Assembly (NCBI GenBank): GCA_002441125.1
Contig: DJVI01000024.1
Span: 10,812 to 74,811 of the forward strand
DNA length: 64,000 nucleotides
Source: Caldifarciminota bacterium UBA6260
GTDB lineage: Bacteria > Hydrothermota > 32-111
Direction of reading: 5' to 3'
In this document: piece after piece, positions 16,641-26,264 of the stretch
How the letters are laid out: the number at the start of each line of letters is the position of its first letter
Numbering within the stretch: position 1 is the first letter of the stretch
Notes under the pieces: model-generated
The model's input: the letters and a program-made list of their open reading frames with translations, nothing else
Database searches by the model: none
Told to the model about the DNA's origin: nothing
Made by a program: the position numbers and the translations under genes

Positions 16641-17954
16641 ATGACTAATAAAATATATCCTAAAAATGTTCTTGAAACATTGTCAAAATATATGCTTGTT
16701 GACGGTTTTGACCTTGTTTTCGATGGAGAAAAATCACATGGATCATATCTTTATGATTCAAAACACAACAAAGAGTATTTAGATTTTTTCACATTTTTTG
16801 CTTCATCACCTATAGGTTTCAATCATCCTAAAATGAACAATGAAGAGTTTATTAAAAAAATTGGAAAGGTATCAATTCATAAACCATCCAACTCTGACAT
16901 CTATACTGTTGAGATGGCTGAATTTGTTGATACTTTTGGAAGGATAGCGAAACCAGATTTTATGAAATACCTTTTCTTCGTTTCAGGTGGTGCACTTGCA
17001 GTTGAAAACGCTTTAAAAACAGCGTTCGATTGGAAGATCAGAAAAAATTTGAAAAAGGGAAAAGGGGAGAAGGGAAGAAAGGTTATACACTTTAAGCATG
17101 CTTTTCATGGAAGGAGTGGATATACCTTGAGTATGACAAACACTTTTGACCCAAGAAAAACAAAATATTTCCCAAAATTTGACTGGCCAAGAGTTGATAG
17201 TCCTGCTTTAAATTTTCCTGTAGATGATAATGAGATAAAAAGAGTAGAAAAAGAAGAAGAGAAAGTTATCAACCAGATAAAGGATTTTATAGCAAAAGAA
17301 GGTGATGATATCGCTGCACTCATCCTTGAACCTGTGCAGGCAGAGGGTGGGGATAGACATTTCAGGAAAGAATTTTTCAAAAAATTAAGAGAGATAACTC
17401 TTGAAAATGAAATAATGTTTATTCTTGATGAGGTTCAGACAGGAATGGGATTGACCGGAAAATTCTGGTGTTTTGAGCATTTTGATATTAAACCTGATAT
17501 AGTCGCTTTTGGTAAAAAATCACAAATATGTGGAATAATGTGTTCTGACAGGGTTGAAGAGGTAGAAAACCATGTTTTTGCAGAATCTTCAAGAATAAAC
17601 TCAACATGGGGTGGAAGTTTAACAGATATGGTTAGAGCAACTAAAATTCTGGAAATAATAGATGAGGAGAAACTAATAGAGAATGCTAAAAATGTTGGTG
17701 AGTTTTTACTTGAGAATTTGAGAAATATAAAGAGTGAAAAGTTGAGTAATATAAGAGGAAAAGGTTTATTGATAGCATTCAATCTTGAAAATAGTGAAAA
17801 AAGGGATAGGATGTTTGACAAACTTTTTGAAAATGGACTTTTCACGATAAAATGTGGAGAAAAGAGCATAAGGTTTAGACCACCTTTAAACCTTTCAAAA
17901 GAGGAAGCATTGAAAGGTGTAGAAATAGTTGAAAAATCTTTGAAGGAGATATGA
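16641..17954 (+). CDS. lat: L-lysine 6-aminotransferase
   Basis: 437 residues from ATG 16641; the ATG at 16638 is only one base from the AGGAGG. It is a class III PLP aminotransferase. ILDEVQTGMGLTGKFWCFEH holds the Asp that binds the PLP ring nitrogen, and AFGKKSQICGIM holds the PLP Lys in the context typical of lysine 6-aminotransferases (Lat). SGGALAVENALKTA binds the phosphate. It transfers the epsilon-amino group of lysine to 2-oxoglutarate, giving 2-aminoadipate semialdehyde, which cyclises to P6C. It is first in an operon with threonine dehydrogenase and KBL, so the operon is probably catabolic. A piperideine-6-carboxylate dehydrogenase is not next to it. Confidence 0.88.
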   Translation: MTNKIYPKNVLETLSKYMLVDGFDLVFDGEKSHGSYLYDSKHNKEYLDFFTFFASSPIGFNHPKMNNEEFIKKIGKVSIHKPSNSDIYTVEMAEFVDTFGRIAKPDFMKYLFFVSGGALAVENALKTAFDWKIRKNLKKGKGEKGRKVIHFKHAFHGRSGYTLSMTNTFDPRKTKYFPKFDWPRVDSPALNFPVDDNEIKRVEKEEEKVINQIKDFIAKEGDDIAALILEPVQAEGGDRHFRKEFFKKLREITLENEIMFILDEVQTGMGLTGKFWCFEHFDIKPDIVAFGKKSQICGIMCSDRVEEVENHVFAESSRINSTWGGSLTDMVRATKILEIIDEEKLIENAKNVGEFLLENLRNIKSEKLSNIRGKGLLIAFNLENSEKRDRMFDKLFENGLFTIKCGEKSIRFRPPLNLSKEEALKGVEIVEKSLKEI

Positions 17955-17958
17955 TAAA

Positions 17959-19059
17959 ATGGGTACAATGAAAGCAGTGAGAAAATTGAAAAGGGAGAAA
18001 GGAGCAAATTTAGTTGATATTGAAATACCAAAAATTAAATCTGATGAGGTTTTGATTAAGGTTCTATCAACAAGTATATGTGGAACTGATGTTCATATAT
18101 ACAAATGGGACAACTGGTCTGAAAACAGGATAAAGAATATTCCACAAACACTTGGTCATGAAGTTTGTGGTGAGGTTGTTGAGGTCGGAAGTTCCGTAAA
18201 AAAAATCAAGGTTGGAGATTATATTTCAGCTGAAACACATATTCCATGTAAAAAGTGTATAAACTGTTTAACTGGAAACGAACATATTTGTATGAATGGA
18301 CAGATACTGGGAGTTGACAGGGATGGAGTTTTTGCAGAATACGCTGTGATACCAGAATCTGTTGCTTGGGTAAATGACAGAGCTATTCCACCAGAGATGG
18401 CTTCAGTTCAGGAACCACTCGGTAATGCTACTTATGCTGTTCTTGGTGAGGATTACAATATATATGGTAAAAGGGTTGCGATTTTTGGTGATGGTCCTAC
18501 AGCTTTATTCGCTGTTGGTGTTGCCAAACTTGCAGGAGCATCAAAAGTTTTCCATATTGGTGTTTTTGATTTCAATATGGAAATAGGTAAAAAGATGGGT
18601 GCCGATTATTCTTTAAAAGCTACCGACAATATGGATAGGGTCCAGTTTATAAGGGACAACACTGATGGTTACGGTGCGGATATAGTTGTTGAGATGGCTG
18701 GAGCGAAACAGGCAGTTTTGGAAGGTTTGGACTCTTTAAGAAAAGGTGGAAGATTCTCGGCATTTGGAATTACTCCTGAACAGAAACTTGAAATAGACTA
18801 CAACAACCAGATAGTTTTTAAAGGGATACAGATACATGGAATTTCAGGAAGAAGAATGTTCGATACCTGGCTTAGATTGAAAAATATGCTTGCATCGAAA
18901 AAACTCGATATAAGTCCAGTAATAACAAATCTTTTCGCACTTGAAGATTTTGAAAAGGGTTTCGAAGAGATGATGAAAATCCCAAGAGTTTCTGCAAAGA
19001 TAGTTTTATTCCCTGATAAAAAACTTCTTAACGAAAGGTTGAAAGAATTTAAAAAATAA
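17959..19059 (+). CDS. tdh: L-threonine 3-dehydrogenase
   Basis: 366-residue zinc medium-chain dehydrogenase. Catalytic zinc ligands are in STSICGTDVHIYKWDNWS and TLGHEVCGEVVEVG. The structural zinc is held by four Cys in CKKCINCLTGNEHIC. The NAD-binding Gly motif is AIFGDGPTALFAVGVAKLAG. 'CGTDxHIYxWDxW' is the threonine dehydrogenase version of the motif. It oxidises threonine to 2-amino-3-ketobutyrate for the KBL enzyme encoded next. I keep ATG 17959 (GGAG at 17944-17947); ATG 17968 would give MKAVRKLKREKG and is equally possible. Confidence 0.93.
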   Translation: MGTMKAVRKLKREKGANLVDIEIPKIKSDEVLIKVLSTSICGTDVHIYKWDNWSENRIKNIPQTLGHEVCGEVVEVGSSVKKIKVGDYISAETHIPCKKCINCLTGNEHICMNGQILGVDRDGVFAEYAVIPESVAWVNDRAIPPEMASVQEPLGNATYAVLGEDYNIYGKRVAIFGDGPTALFAVGVAKLAGASKVFHIGVFDFNMEIGKKMGADYSLKATDNMDRVQFIRDNTDGYGADIVVEMAGAKQAVLEGLDSLRKGGRFSAFGITPEQKLEIDYNNQIVFKGIQIHGISGRRMFDTWLRLKNMLASKKLDISPVITNLFALEDFEKGFEEMMKIPRVSAKIVLFPDKKLLNERLKEFKK

Positions 19060-19070
19060 AAGGAGAAAAT

Positions 19071-20270
19071 ATGTACGGGAAAATAAAAGATGATCTAAGA
19101 AAAGAACTCGATAAGATAAAAGCTGATAACCTTTACAAAGAGGAAAGGATAATAACATCAAGACAAGGTGTTGAGATAACTTTGAATGATGGCAGAAAAG
19201 TATTAAACTTTTGTGCGAACAATTACCTCGGTCTTGCGGGAACAGATAAACTTGTTGAGATAGCAAAAAAAGGTATAGAAAAATATGGTTACGGATTGAG
19301 TTCTGTAAGGTTCATCTGTGGAACTTTTGACATACATAAAAAACTTGAAGATAAAATTTCTGAATTTTTAAAGAAAGAGGATACTATTCTTTATGCGGCA
19401 TGTTTTGATGCCAACGGTGGTGTTTTTGAGCCTCTTTTGAATGAGCAGGATGCTATAATTTCAGATAAATTGAACCACGCATCAATAATAGATGGTGTTA
19501 GATTATGCAAAGCACAGAGATTCGTATACGACCATTCCAATATGGAACAACTCGAAGATATTTTGAAAAATACACAAAACCTGAGATACAGAATGATAGC
19601 AACCGATGGTGTCTTCTCTATGGATGGTGATATAGCGAAACTCGACAAGATAGTTGAACTTGCTGAAAAATATGACGCTTTGGTTATGGTTGACGATTCA
19701 CATGCAACAGGTTTCATAGGAAAAACTGGAAGGGGAACAATAGAACTTATGAATGTTATGGATAGAGTTGATATTGTTACTTCAACTCTTGGTAAAGCAC
19801 TTGGTGGTGCTATGGGTGGTTTCATTTCCGGAAGGAAAGAGATAATTGAACTTTTAAGGCAGAGATCGAGACCATACCTTTTCTCAAACTCCTTATCACC
19901 AGTTATAGTTTATACAGCCTATGAAATTTTTAATATGCTCTCAGAAACAACCGAACTGAGAGATAAACTTGAGGAGAACACAAAATATTTTAGAGAGAGG
20001 ATGACTGAAGCTGGTTTTGATATTAAACCTGGGATACATCCAATAGTTCCAATAATGTTCTCTAAATTTGAAAATGATGCTCAACTCTCGCAACTTTTCG
20101 CAAAAGATCTTCTCGCTGAGAATATTTATGTTATAGGTTTTTACTATCCAGTAGTTCCAAAGGGAAGTTCAAGGATAAGAGTTCAGATTTCTGCAGCCCA
20201 CACGAAAGAACATCTTGATAAGGCTATAGACGGGTTTATTAAAGTTGGTAAAAAGTATAAGGTCATATAG
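19071..20270 (+). CDS. kbl: Glycine C-acetyltransferase (2-amino-3-ketobutyrate CoA ligase)
   Basis: 399 residues, alpha-oxoamine synthase family of PLP enzymes. NFCANNYLGLAG near the N-terminus, GVFSMDGD, VDDSHATGFIGKTGRG (Asp/His contacts to PLP) and the Lys motif STLGKALGGAMGG are all present. The C-terminus PKGSSRIRVQISAAHTKEHLDKA is typical of KBL. It cleaves 2-amino-3-ketobutyrate with CoA to glycine and acetyl-CoA, the second step after tdh, which lies 11 bases upstream. AGGAG precedes ATG 19071. Acetyl-CoA from this step can yield ATP by substrate-level phosphorylation. Confidence 0.95.
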   Translation: MYGKIKDDLRKELDKIKADNLYKEERIITSRQGVEITLNDGRKVLNFCANNYLGLAGTDKLVEIAKKGIEKYGYGLSSVRFICGTFDIHKKLEDKISEFLKKEDTILYAACFDANGGVFEPLLNEQDAIISDKLNHASIIDGVRLCKAQRFVYDHSNMEQLEDILKNTQNLRYRMIATDGVFSMDGDIAKLDKIVELAEKYDALVMVDDSHATGFIGKTGRGTIELMNVMDRVDIVTSTLGKALGGAMGGFISGRKEIIELLRQRSRPYLFSNSLSPVIVYTAYEIFNMLSETTELRDKLEENTKYFRERMTEAGFDIKPGIHPIVPIMFSKFENDAQLSQLFAKDLLAENIYVIGFYYPVVPKGSSRIRVQISAAHTKEHLDKAIDGFIKVGKKYKVI

Positions 20271-20276
20271 AAAAAT

Positions 20277-21983
20277 ATGAAGTTAACGAATTTTCTTTTT
20301 AACAGTTTAAAAGAGATACCGAAGGATGCTGAAATAGTAAGCCATAAATTGATGCTTAGAGGTTGTTTCATCAGACAGAACGCAGCTGGAATATATTCCT
20401 ATCTACCTTTGGGTCTTATGGTTATTGAGAATATAAGAAGGATAATAAAAGAGGAGATGGATAGAATTGGAGGTCAGGAACTACTTCTCCCAGTTCTGAC
20501 ACCAAAAGAGATATGGGAAGAGAGCGGTAGGTGGAAAGATTTTGGTGATGAGATGTTCAGGGTGAAAGATAGGAAAGGGAGAGATTTCGCGATGAGCCCG
20601 ACACATGAAGAGATAATTACAGATCTTGCGAGAAGAGAGATAAAATCTTACAGAGACCTTCCACAGATCTGGTATCAGATACAGACAAAGTTCAGGGATG
20701 AACCAAGACCTAGGAGTGGATTACTTAGGGTGAGACAGTTCGAGATGAAAGATTCATATTCTCTCGATAAAGATTTTGAAGGGTTGAGTATCTCCTATGA
20801 AAAACATAGAGAGGCTTACACGAGGATTTTCAAAAGATGTGGACTGAACTTTGCGGTTGTCGAAGCAGCGAGTGGTTTGATGGGAGGGAGAAAATCTCAG
20901 GAATTTATGGCTTTTTCTGATGTGGGCGAAAGTAATGTTGTGATATGCGAAAATTGTAATAATGCTATGAATACTGAGGTCGCGAGACCATTCATAGAAA
21001 GAGCAGAAGATGTTGATGGAAATCTGAGTGAAGTTCATACACCTGTTGAAGGTTCTATTGAAAGTATAAGTGATTTTTTGAAAATCGATAAGAGTAAACT
21101 TTTCAAATCAATTCTTCTTATAGCTAACAGTCAACCTGTATTCGTTATTTTGCCAGGTGACAGGGATATAGATGAGGATAAGTTGGTTTTGATATTCGGT
21201 GAACTTTTTAGATACGCAACGGATGAAGAGATAGAAAAATATTGTAAAGCACCAAAAGGTTATATTTCTCCTGTTAATCTTGATATACCTGTTTATGCTG
21301 ATCTATCGTTGAAAAGTAGAAAGGGACTTGTATCCGGTGCAAACAAAAAAGATTACCATTTCATAAATATAAATATCGATAGGGATATAAAAAATGTAAA
21401 ATATGTTGATGTGATAAAATTGAAAGAAAACGATAGATGTGAAAAATGTAAAGGTAAATTGCACATCAAAAAGACTATAGAGATAGGACACATATTCCAG
21501 CTTGGAACAAAATATTCAGAATCTATGAAAGCTGAGTATCTGACACAAAATGGTGAAAGAAAACCGATAGTTATGGGTTCATATGGAATAGGTTTAGGCA
21601 GAGTGGCATCAACAATAGTTGAACAGAATAATGATGAGAATGGGATAATATGGCCTATATCTGTCGCTCCATTCAAATTGATAATAATACCTTTGAATGT
21701 TAAAGAGAAAAAAATTATGGATGAAGCTATAAATCTTTACAACAGATTTTCAATTTATGATGCTCTACTTGATGATAGGGATCTGACTCCCGGAAACAAG
21801 TTTAAGGATGCTGATCTTATCGGTATACCATTCAAAATAATTTTTGGTAACAAATTTTTGAATGAAGGTAAAGTTGAAATCGCAAGAAGGAGAGATAATC
21901 AAAGGTTTATTGTTGATAAAGAAAATGTTTTTGATAAAATAAATCAATTGATAAAAGAAGAGATGGAGAGATACAATGTATGA
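20277..21983 (+). CDS. proS: Proline--tRNA ligase, bacterial type with editing domain
   Basis: 568 residues, the usual length of the bacterial form. Class II motif 1 lies near GLMVIENIRRIIKEEMDRIG. Motif 2 reads FRDEPRPRSGLLRVRQFEMKD and motif 3 IGLGRVASTIVEQ. Between motifs 2 and 3 (about residues 225-405) is the insertion domain that edits Ala-tRNA-Pro (FKSILLIANSQPVFVILPGD). A Cys pair CEKCKGKLH lies inside the core. The C-terminal anticodon-binding domain has DDRDLTPGNKFKDADLIGIP. It follows kbl by six bases without a clear SD and overlaps rimP by eight bases. Confidence 0.96.
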   Translation: MKLTNFLFNSLKEIPKDAEIVSHKLMLRGCFIRQNAAGIYSYLPLGLMVIENIRRIIKEEMDRIGGQELLLPVLTPKEIWEESGRWKDFGDEMFRVKDRKGRDFAMSPTHEEIITDLARREIKSYRDLPQIWYQIQTKFRDEPRPRSGLLRVRQFEMKDSYSLDKDFEGLSISYEKHREAYTRIFKRCGLNFAVVEAASGLMGGRKSQEFMAFSDVGESNVVICENCNNAMNTEVARPFIERAEDVDGNLSEVHTPVEGSIESISDFLKIDKSKLFKSILLIANSQPVFVILPGDRDIDEDKLVLIFGELFRYATDEEIEKYCKAPKGYISPVNLDIPVYADLSLKSRKGLVSGANKKDYHFININIDRDIKNVKYVDVIKLKENDRCEKCKGKLHIKKTIEIGHIFQLGTKYSESMKAEYLTQNGERKPIVMGSYGIGLGRVASTIVEQNNDENGIIWPISVAPFKLIIIPLNVKEKKIMDEAINLYNRFSIYDALLDDRDLTPGNKFKDADLIGIPFKIIFGNKFLNEGKVEIARRRDNQRFIVDKENVFDKINQLIKEEMERYNV

Positions 21984-22254
21984 AGAAAGAGAAGAAAAGA
22001 TAAAAAATCTTGCGGAAAAACTCTTAAGTAGAGAGGATTACATTGAAGAGAAGATTAAACTTGTAAAAGTTTTTGTCTCAAAATCAATAAATCCACATAT
22101 TAGAATTTTTCTTGACAAAGAAGGTGGAATAAAAATTAAAGATCTTGAAAAGTTTCATAAAGAGTTTGAAATTCTTCTTGATGTTGAAAAGATATGTGAA
22201 AAGAATTATGTTTTAGAGGTCTCCTCACCAGGGGAAGAAAAAGATAGGAGGTAA
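21976..22254 (+). CDS. rimP: RimP-like 30S assembly factor, N-terminal domain only
   Basis: 92 residues, against about 150 for normal RimP. LVKVFVSKSINPHIRIFLDK, GGIKIKDLEKFHKEFEILLD and the end YVLEVSSPGEEKDRR match the RimP N-terminal alpha/beta domain up to the family's 'LEVSSPGldRPL'. Just there the protein stops. The C-terminal SH3-like domain is missing, and nusA starts two bases after the stop (AGGAGGTAAAGTG), so no room remains for a frameshifted remainder. Place before nusA-infB is the classical one. Either a genuinely one-domain RimP or a lineage-specific loss. Confidence 0.8.
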   Translation: MYEEREEKIKNLAEKLLSREDYIEEKIKLVKVFVSKSINPHIRIFLDKEGGIKIKDLEKFHKEFEILLDVEKICEKNYVLEVSSPGEEKDRR

Positions 22255-22255
22255 A

Positions 22256-23545
22256 GTGAACAAGGAAAGAGAAAGGGAAATTATTGATGCTATAAAAGAG
22301 ATAAGTGCAGTTAAGAATATCGATAAGAGTAAACTTTTAAAGATCGTTGAAGAATCTTTAAAATATGCCGTACAAAAGCACTATGGAGAAGATGGTGAAT
22401 ATAAAGTTACCATCAATGAAGCAACAGGTGAAATAAAGATAACAAGAGCATTAACAATTGTCGAAAAAGTTGAAGAACCAAACATCGAGATAAGTTTGGA
22501 AGAGGTTTATGAACTTGTTCCTGAAAATTTAAGAGACAAGATAAAGTTGGGAGACAAATTTTTTGAAGAACTTCCTGTTGAAGAAGTGGGGAGAAGTGCT
22601 ATAAATAAAATGAAACAGCTTATCAACCAAAAGGTTCTAACTGAGGAAAGAGAATCCCTGTTCAGCGAGTTCTCAGCAAAAGTTGGTATGCTCGTAAATG
22701 GTCATATAAAAAAGATAGATAAAGCGAGAGGATATGTTTATATTAACCTTGCGAGACTTGATGCCAAAATGTCTTTTGATGAAGCAATACCTGATGAGAT
22801 TAAAAATTTCAGACAGGGTAAACTTTTGAAAGCAGTTATAATAGAGGTTAAGAAAAATAACAATAAGGATCCGGAAATATTTTTATCAAGAAAATCTGAT
22901 GAGTTTTTGAAAAAATTACTTGAATTTGAAGTTCCAGAAATAGAAGAAGGATCGGTTATTATAAAAGGTATAGCTCGTGAACCTGGGAAAAGAGCAAAAA
23001 TATCTGTCATTTCCCTTGATGATAAAATTGATCCTGTCGGCGCTTGTGTTGGTGTTAAAGGTTCAAGGATACATACTATCATAAGAGAATTGAACAACGA
23101 ACATATTGATATAATACAGTGGTCATCTGATCCAACTCTTTACACTCAAAGAGCCATCTCTCCGGGAACTATAATAAGAGCTTTCAAAAATGAAGAGATG
23201 AAGACTATGAAACTTGTTGTAAAAGATGATACGAAAGATAAAGCGATTGGTAAAGATGGTGTAAACATAAAACTCGCTTCTAAGTTGACAGGTTGGAATT
23301 TACAGGTGATTTCTGAAAGTGAATTCAGAGAAGAGGTAGGAAAAGGACTTGATATAAATCCTATATACGAGTTAAAAGATATCACTGAAAACCAAAAGGA
23401 AAATCTTGTTAAGGCTGGATACAAGAGTATAGAAGAGATTGTTGAGAAAGGAATAGAAGAACTTGAAAATATACAGGGTTTTGGAAGAAAAACTGCTGAG
23501 AAAGTTATGAAAAGTGCACAGGAGTATTTAAAAGAAAGGGAGTAA
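22256..23545 (+). CDS. nusA: Transcription termination/antitermination factor NusA
   Basis: 429 residues from a GTG start at 22256 with AGGAGG at 22246-22251. Domain order: N-terminal RNA polymerase-binding domain (1-~125), S1 domain (~130-200, VGMLVNGHIKKIDKARGYVY), two KH domains (VGACVGVKGSRIHTIIREL and DKAIGKDGVNIKLASKLTGW). One C-terminal helix-hairpin-helix repeat follows (SIEEIVEKGIEELENIQGFG). It binds RNA polymerase and nascent RNA to control pausing and termination. Lies between rimP and infB as in most bacteria; the small ylxR gene often found after nusA is absent. Confidence 0.95.
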   Translation: MNKEREREIIDAIKEISAVKNIDKSKLLKIVEESLKYAVQKHYGEDGEYKVTINEATGEIKITRALTIVEKVEEPNIEISLEEVYELVPENLRDKIKLGDKFFEELPVEEVGRSAINKMKQLINQKVLTEERESLFSEFSAKVGMLVNGHIKKIDKARGYVYINLARLDAKMSFDEAIPDEIKNFRQGKLLKAVIIEVKKNNNKDPEIFLSRKSDEFLKKLLEFEVPEIEEGSVIIKGIAREPGKRAKISVISLDDKIDPVGACVGVKGSRIHTIIRELNNEHIDIIQWSSDPTLYTQRAISPGTIIRAFKNEEMKTMKLVVKDDTKDKAIGKDGVNIKLASKLTGWNLQVISESEFREEVGKGLDINPIYELKDITENQKENLVKAGYKSIEEIVEKGIEELENIQGFGRKTAEKVMKSAQEYLKERE

Positions 23546-23549
23546 GATA

Positions 23550-26264
23550 ATGCCTAAAAAGAAAGAGAAAGAAATTGTTTTGAAAGAACTTGCAAAAGAG
23601 ATAAAAGTTAAAAGTGATGAGATAATTAATTTTCTTAATAAAAAGGGGAAAAAGAATTTAGAAGAGAACTCTTTAATAGATAGTGAAACAGTTATTGAAA
23701 TAAAAGATCATTTTAAAGAGTTGGCACAGAAAAAAAGTAAAACGAAAAAAAGTGAAGTAAAGAAAGAGAAATCTGAAAAAGAAGAGAAAAAAACAACAAA
23801 GAAAACTACCTCTAAAAGTGGGAAAACTGAAAAGAAGAAAAAGGTAGCAAAAGTTGAAACAAAAAAAGAAGAAGTTGAAGAGATAATTGAGGATGAAGAA
23901 GTTGAGGAAACAGAAAAAAAACCGAAGAGAAGATTTTCTGGTATTGAATTTATAACTGAGGTAAAAGAGGAAGAGATAAAAAAGGAAGAAAAGGTTGAAG
24001 AGGAAAAGAAAAGTGTTGCTGAGGAAATAAAGAAAGAAGAAAAGGTTGAAGAAAAAATCCCAGAAGTTAAAGAGGTAAAAGAGATTAAACCTGAAGTTAA
24101 ACCATTAGAAGAAAAGAAAGACTTCAACATAAAAAACATGCAGGAAGTTGAAGTAGAAAAGAAGGAAACTATTGAAAACCAGAAAATAGAAAGTCAGAGG
24201 GTTGAAAAGAAACCACCTTTCGAGAAAAAAGTTGAAAGGTATGAAAAGAGAGAAAGGAAAGATTTTTATAACAAAGGAAGACAAAATTATCCCCCGAAGT
24301 TTGAAGAAGTTAAACCTATTTTTGAACCTGATAAAAAGTTCGTTACTTCAGAAGAGATAACAAAAGGGAAAAAAGGGAAAAAGAAAAAAGTAATAGATGA
24401 AAAGGTTATTGAAAAATCGATACAAAAAACTATTAAAGCGATAAGAGCTGGAGAACTTTCTCATAAGAAAAAATATAAAGAGAAACCTAAAGATATAAAA
24501 GAAGAAGGCGAAACAAAAAAAATTGCTATCTCAGATTTTATAGTTCTTTCAGATCTTGCTGACAGAATCAATGTTGATCCAGTCGAACTTATTGAAAAAG
24601 GTATTGAACTCGGTTTAATGGTTACAATAAACCAAAGAATAGATTTTGAAACCGCATCTTTACTACTTATGGAGTTTGGATACGATGTTGAAAAAATAGC
24701 ACCAGAAATAGAAGAGAAAACAAAAAAGGAAGAGGATGAAGAGAAGGAAAAGTATGAACTTTTAAAAAGGCCACCTGTTATAACTATAATGGGTCATGTT
24801 GATCATGGAAAAACAACATTAATTGATTTTTTAAGAAAATCGAGAATAGCTGATTCAGAATATGGTAAGATAACGCAGGATTTGGGAGCTTACACTGTAA
24901 ATACAAAACATGGATTAATAACAATTCTCGATACTCCCGGCCATGAAGCTTTCACTGCGATGAGGGCAAGGGGAGCACAGATAACAGATATAGCAGTTAT
25001 TGTTATAGCGGCCAACGATGGTGTTCAACCTCAAACAATAGAAGCAATTAACCATTGTAAACTTGCAAATGTTCCAATCATAGTAGCTATCAATAAAATA
25101 GATCTTCCTGAAAGTGATATAAACAGAGTGAAGAGGGAACTGCTCAATATAAATGTTGTTCCAGATGAATTTGGTGGTAATGTCCCTGTTGTTCCAATCT
25201 CTGCAAAAACTGGTAAAAATATTGAAGAGTTACTTGAAACTATAGCTATACAAGCAGAATTACTTGATCTAAAAGCACCATACGAAGGTTCTGTTAAGGG
25301 AACTGTAATAGAGATAAAACAGGATAAAGGTCTTGGTGCAATTTTCAACTGTATTATTCAAAAAGGTACTCTGAAAAAGGATGATTTTTTTGTAGTGGGA
25401 AAGATTTATGGAAAAGTTAGGAAGATGTTGAACGAATTTAAACAGGAAGTACATCAAGCTACACCAGGGATACCAATAATGATAGTTGGTGCTAACGAGT
25501 TACCTGAAGTTGGAGATATGTTAACAACAGTTGAAAATGAAAAGACAGCTAAAGATATTGCAAGGGAGAGATATTTCGCTTATAGAGAGCAGCTCCTCAA
25601 AAAGAGAGAGATAACATCTCTTGATGGTTTTGAAAAACAACTTGAGATAATGAAGAAAAAGGAACTTAATATAATTATCAAAGGAAAGGCTTACGGTTCG
25701 ATAGAAGCTCTTGCAGATTCCTTACAAATGTTATCAAATGAAGATGCTATCGTTAATGTTGTTTTAAAAGATGTTGGGATTGTCACGGAAAATGATGTTA
25801 ACGCAGCTGTAGCATCAAAAGGAATGATAATCGCATTTGACACTTCCGTTGATCCAAATGCGAGAGCAAAAGCCAAAACTGAAGGTATAATAATAAAACA
25901 GTATAATGTTATTTACGATGTTATAGACGATATTAAAAATGCTTTAAAATCTTTCAAAGAAGTTGTTTATGAAAATAAAATTATTGGAACAGCTGAGGTA
26001 AGGGAACTTTTCAAAATTTCAAGGTTGGGAACAATCGCAGGACTTTATGTCCTTGATGGGAAAATAGTTAGAAACTCTATGATAAACATTTTAAGAAATG
26101 GTAATGACCTTGGTTCATATTCAATCAAAACTTTGAAAAGATTTAAAGACGATGTTAAAGAGGTCGAAGCCGGATACGAATGCGCAGTATTACTTGATGG
26201 TTTCGATGATATTGAAAAAGGTGATATATTCAAATGTATCATTAAAGTTGAAAAGAAAGATTGA
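23550..26264 (+). CDS. infB: Translation initiation factor IF-2
   Basis: 904 residues. An N-terminal IF2_N-type domain (KELAKEIKVKSDEIINFLNK) is followed by a very long Lys/Glu-rich linker (about residues 55-320) made of low-complexity 'KKEEKVEE' blocks. A second IF2_N-like unit comes next (IVLSDLADRINVDPVELIEK). The GTPase domain starts at about residue 414: GHVDHGKTTLIDFLRKS (G1), DTPGHEAFTAMRARG (G3), NKIDLP (G4), SAKTGKN (G5). Domains II-IV complete the length. It brings initiator tRNA to the 30S subunit. The repetitive linker is likely variable in length between strains. Confidence 0.96.
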   Translation: MPKKKEKEIVLKELAKEIKVKSDEIINFLNKKGKKNLEENSLIDSETVIEIKDHFKELAQKKSKTKKSEVKKEKSEKEEKKTTKKTTSKSGKTEKKKKVAKVETKKEEVEEIIEDEEVEETEKKPKRRFSGIEFITEVKEEEIKKEEKVEEEKKSVAEEIKKEEKVEEKIPEVKEVKEIKPEVKPLEEKKDFNIKNMQEVEVEKKETIENQKIESQRVEKKPPFEKKVERYEKRERKDFYNKGRQNYPPKFEEVKPIFEPDKKFVTSEEITKGKKGKKKKVIDEKVIEKSIQKTIKAIRAGELSHKKKYKEKPKDIKEEGETKKIAISDFIVLSDLADRINVDPVELIEKGIELGLMVTINQRIDFETASLLLMEFGYDVEKIAPEIEEKTKKEEDEEKEKYELLKRPPVITIMGHVDHGKTTLIDFLRKSRIADSEYGKITQDLGAYTVNTKHGLITILDTPGHEAFTAMRARGAQITDIAVIVIAANDGVQPQTIEAINHCKLANVPIIVAINKIDLPESDINRVKRELLNINVVPDEFGGNVPVVPISAKTGKNIEELLETIAIQAELLDLKAPYEGSVKGTVIEIKQDKGLGAIFNCIIQKGTLKKDDFFVVGKIYGKVRKMLNEFKQEVHQATPGIPIMIVGANELPEVGDMLTTVENEKTAKDIARERYFAYREQLLKKREITSLDGFEKQLEIMKKKELNIIIKGKAYGSIEALADSLQMLSNEDAIVNVVLKDVGIVTENDVNAAVASKGMIIAFDTSVDPNARAKAKTEGIIIKQYNVIYDVIDDIKNALKSFKEVVYENKIIGTAEVRELFKISRLGTIAGLYVLDGKIVRNSMINILRNGNDLGSYSIKTLKRFKDDVKEVEAGYECAVLLDGFDDIEKGDIFKCIIKVEKKD

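Noticed and set aside
23708..24139. Minus-strand Ser/Phe-rich open frame within infB
   Set aside because: A shadow of the Lys/Glu-rich repeat coding of the IF-2 linker.
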